Of a DNA stretch of 64,000 nt, positions 63,516-64,000 are shown in pieces. Made by a program: the position numbers and the translations under genes. This stretch comes from Allobosea sp. Tri-44. GTDB lineage: Bacteria; Pseudomonadota; Alphaproteobacteria; Rhizobiales; Beijerinckiaceae. Position 1 is the stretch's first letter; each line of letters opens with the position of its first letter. The stretch spans positions 62,001 to 126,000 of the forward strand of contig NZ_NBDP01000015.1 of NCBI RefSeq assembly GCF_004123845.1. The letters run 5' to 3'. Below the pieces are notes generated by a model. The model did no database searches and was not told the DNA's origin. It worked only from the letters and a program-made list of their open reading frames with translations.

Positions 63516-64000
63516 TCATCGCTTCATGCCAGTCGTCGCGATGCCTTCAATCAGCAGGCGCTGGAACATCAGGAACAGGATGAAGATCGGCAGGACGGTG
63601 AGCGTCGACATGGCGAAGAGCGCGCCCCAGTCCGATTGCCCGGCCGAGTCGACGAAGGTGCGCAGGCCGAGCTGGGCGGTGTATTTCTCGATGTCGTTCA
63701 GGTAGATCAGCGGCGCGAAGAAATCGTCCCAGGTCCAGATGAAGGAGAACACCGCGGCCGTCGCCAGAACCGGCGTCGACAGCGGCAGGATGACCTTCAG
63801 GAAGATGCGCAGCGGGCCGCAACCGTCCATCACCGCTGCCTCGTCGAGTTCGCGCGGGATGCCGCGGAAGAACTGCACCATCAGGAAGACGAAGAAGGCG
63901 TCGACGGCGAGGAATTTCGGGATGGTCAGCGGCAGGATCGTGTTCACCCAGCCGAGCTTCAGGAACATGATGTATTGCGGGATCAGCACGGCATGCTGCG
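63516..64000 (-). CDS. Sugar ABC transporter permease, MalG type, partial
   Basis: The frame is open at the window edge, so the 5' end lies beyond position 64000. At least 160 residues are visible, including the EAA loop IPRELDEAAVMDGCGPLRIF and LPLSTPVLATAAVFSFIWTW. The C-terminal FILFLMFQRLLIEGIATTGM is typical of the MalG subunit. A GTG codon at 63989 is an internal valine, not a start. It is upstream of the ATPase in the sugar operon. Confidence 0.9.
   Translation of the reverse strand, partial: QHAVLIPQYIMFLKLGWVNTILPLTIPKFLAVDAFFVFLMVQFFRGIPRELDEAAVMDGCGPLRIFLKVILPLSTPVLATAAVFSFIWTWDDFFAPLIYLNDIEKYTAQLGLRTFVDSAGQSDWGALFAMSTLTVLPIFILFLMFQRLLIEGIATTGMKR

Overview
The window is GC-rich, gene-dense chromosomal DNA from an alphaproteobacterium, most likely a Rhizobiales/Hyphomicrobiales member of the Bosea/Methylobacterium type. 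Pointers are a ribosomal protein L21 with a long C-terminal extension, an IalB-family protein, an Aap-type amino-acid importer, a decayed DUF1236 gene, and short palindromic intergenic repeats of the type common in Rhizobiales. The genus is an inference from gene content. No phage, plasmid, CRISPR or insertion sequence was recognised.

Region 1 (1-13.6 kb) is a phenylacetate catabolic locus. The 3' end of paaK and a TetR regulator (PaaR-like) lie on the + strand. A minus-strand operon runs thiolase - paaA - paaB - paaC - paaD - paaE - extra PaaA/PaaC-family protein - paaZ. A perfect 14-bp palindrome upstream of the thiolase is the likely PaaR operator. Between the two arms lie an indolepyruvate ferredoxin oxidoreductase and a divergent AsnC regulator. 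That enzyme can make aryl-acetyl-CoA directly from aryl-pyruvates and could feed the Paa epoxidase.

Region 2 (13.9-24.9 kb) holds an RTX-repeat protein, a DUF1236 pseudogene, tRNA-Ser(CGA), rplU-rpmA, obgE, a PHB-depolymerase-family esterase, two GNAT acetyltransferases, an MFS efflux pump and an MsbA-like ABC exporter. Region 3 (25-30 kb) holds a DSD1/alanine-racemase-type PLP enzyme, a Rossmann-type protein of unknown role, a LysR/SDR divergent pair and an M20 amidohydrolase.

Region 4 (30.1-38.6 kb) is the most interesting stretch. It carries an HTH-PBP regulator, a complete TupBCA tungstate-type importer, two tandem ModA-like binding proteins (the second without a visible signal peptide), a TrmO-type tRNA methyltransferase, and a full FecBCD-type (type II) importer. 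I propose it is a combined tungstate/molybdate acquisition locus. Two copies of one extragenic repeat are embedded in it.

Region 5 (38.8-58 kb) carries a serine hydrolase, aapJQM without aapP, acetoacetate decarboxylase next to 3-hydroxybutyrate dehydrogenase, a patatin, a GlxA regulator, and an Lrp regulator near an AceE/MdeB-like transketolase; the two share an exact 16-bp promoter motif. A CnoX-like thioredoxin/LON-domain/MFS group follows, then a YbaK-type editing protein and tRNA-Gly(GCC). Region 6 (58-64 kb) carries an HNH nuclease beside tRNA-Gly and a minus-strand sugar ABC operon ending in a DUF2264 protein; its permease runs off the window.
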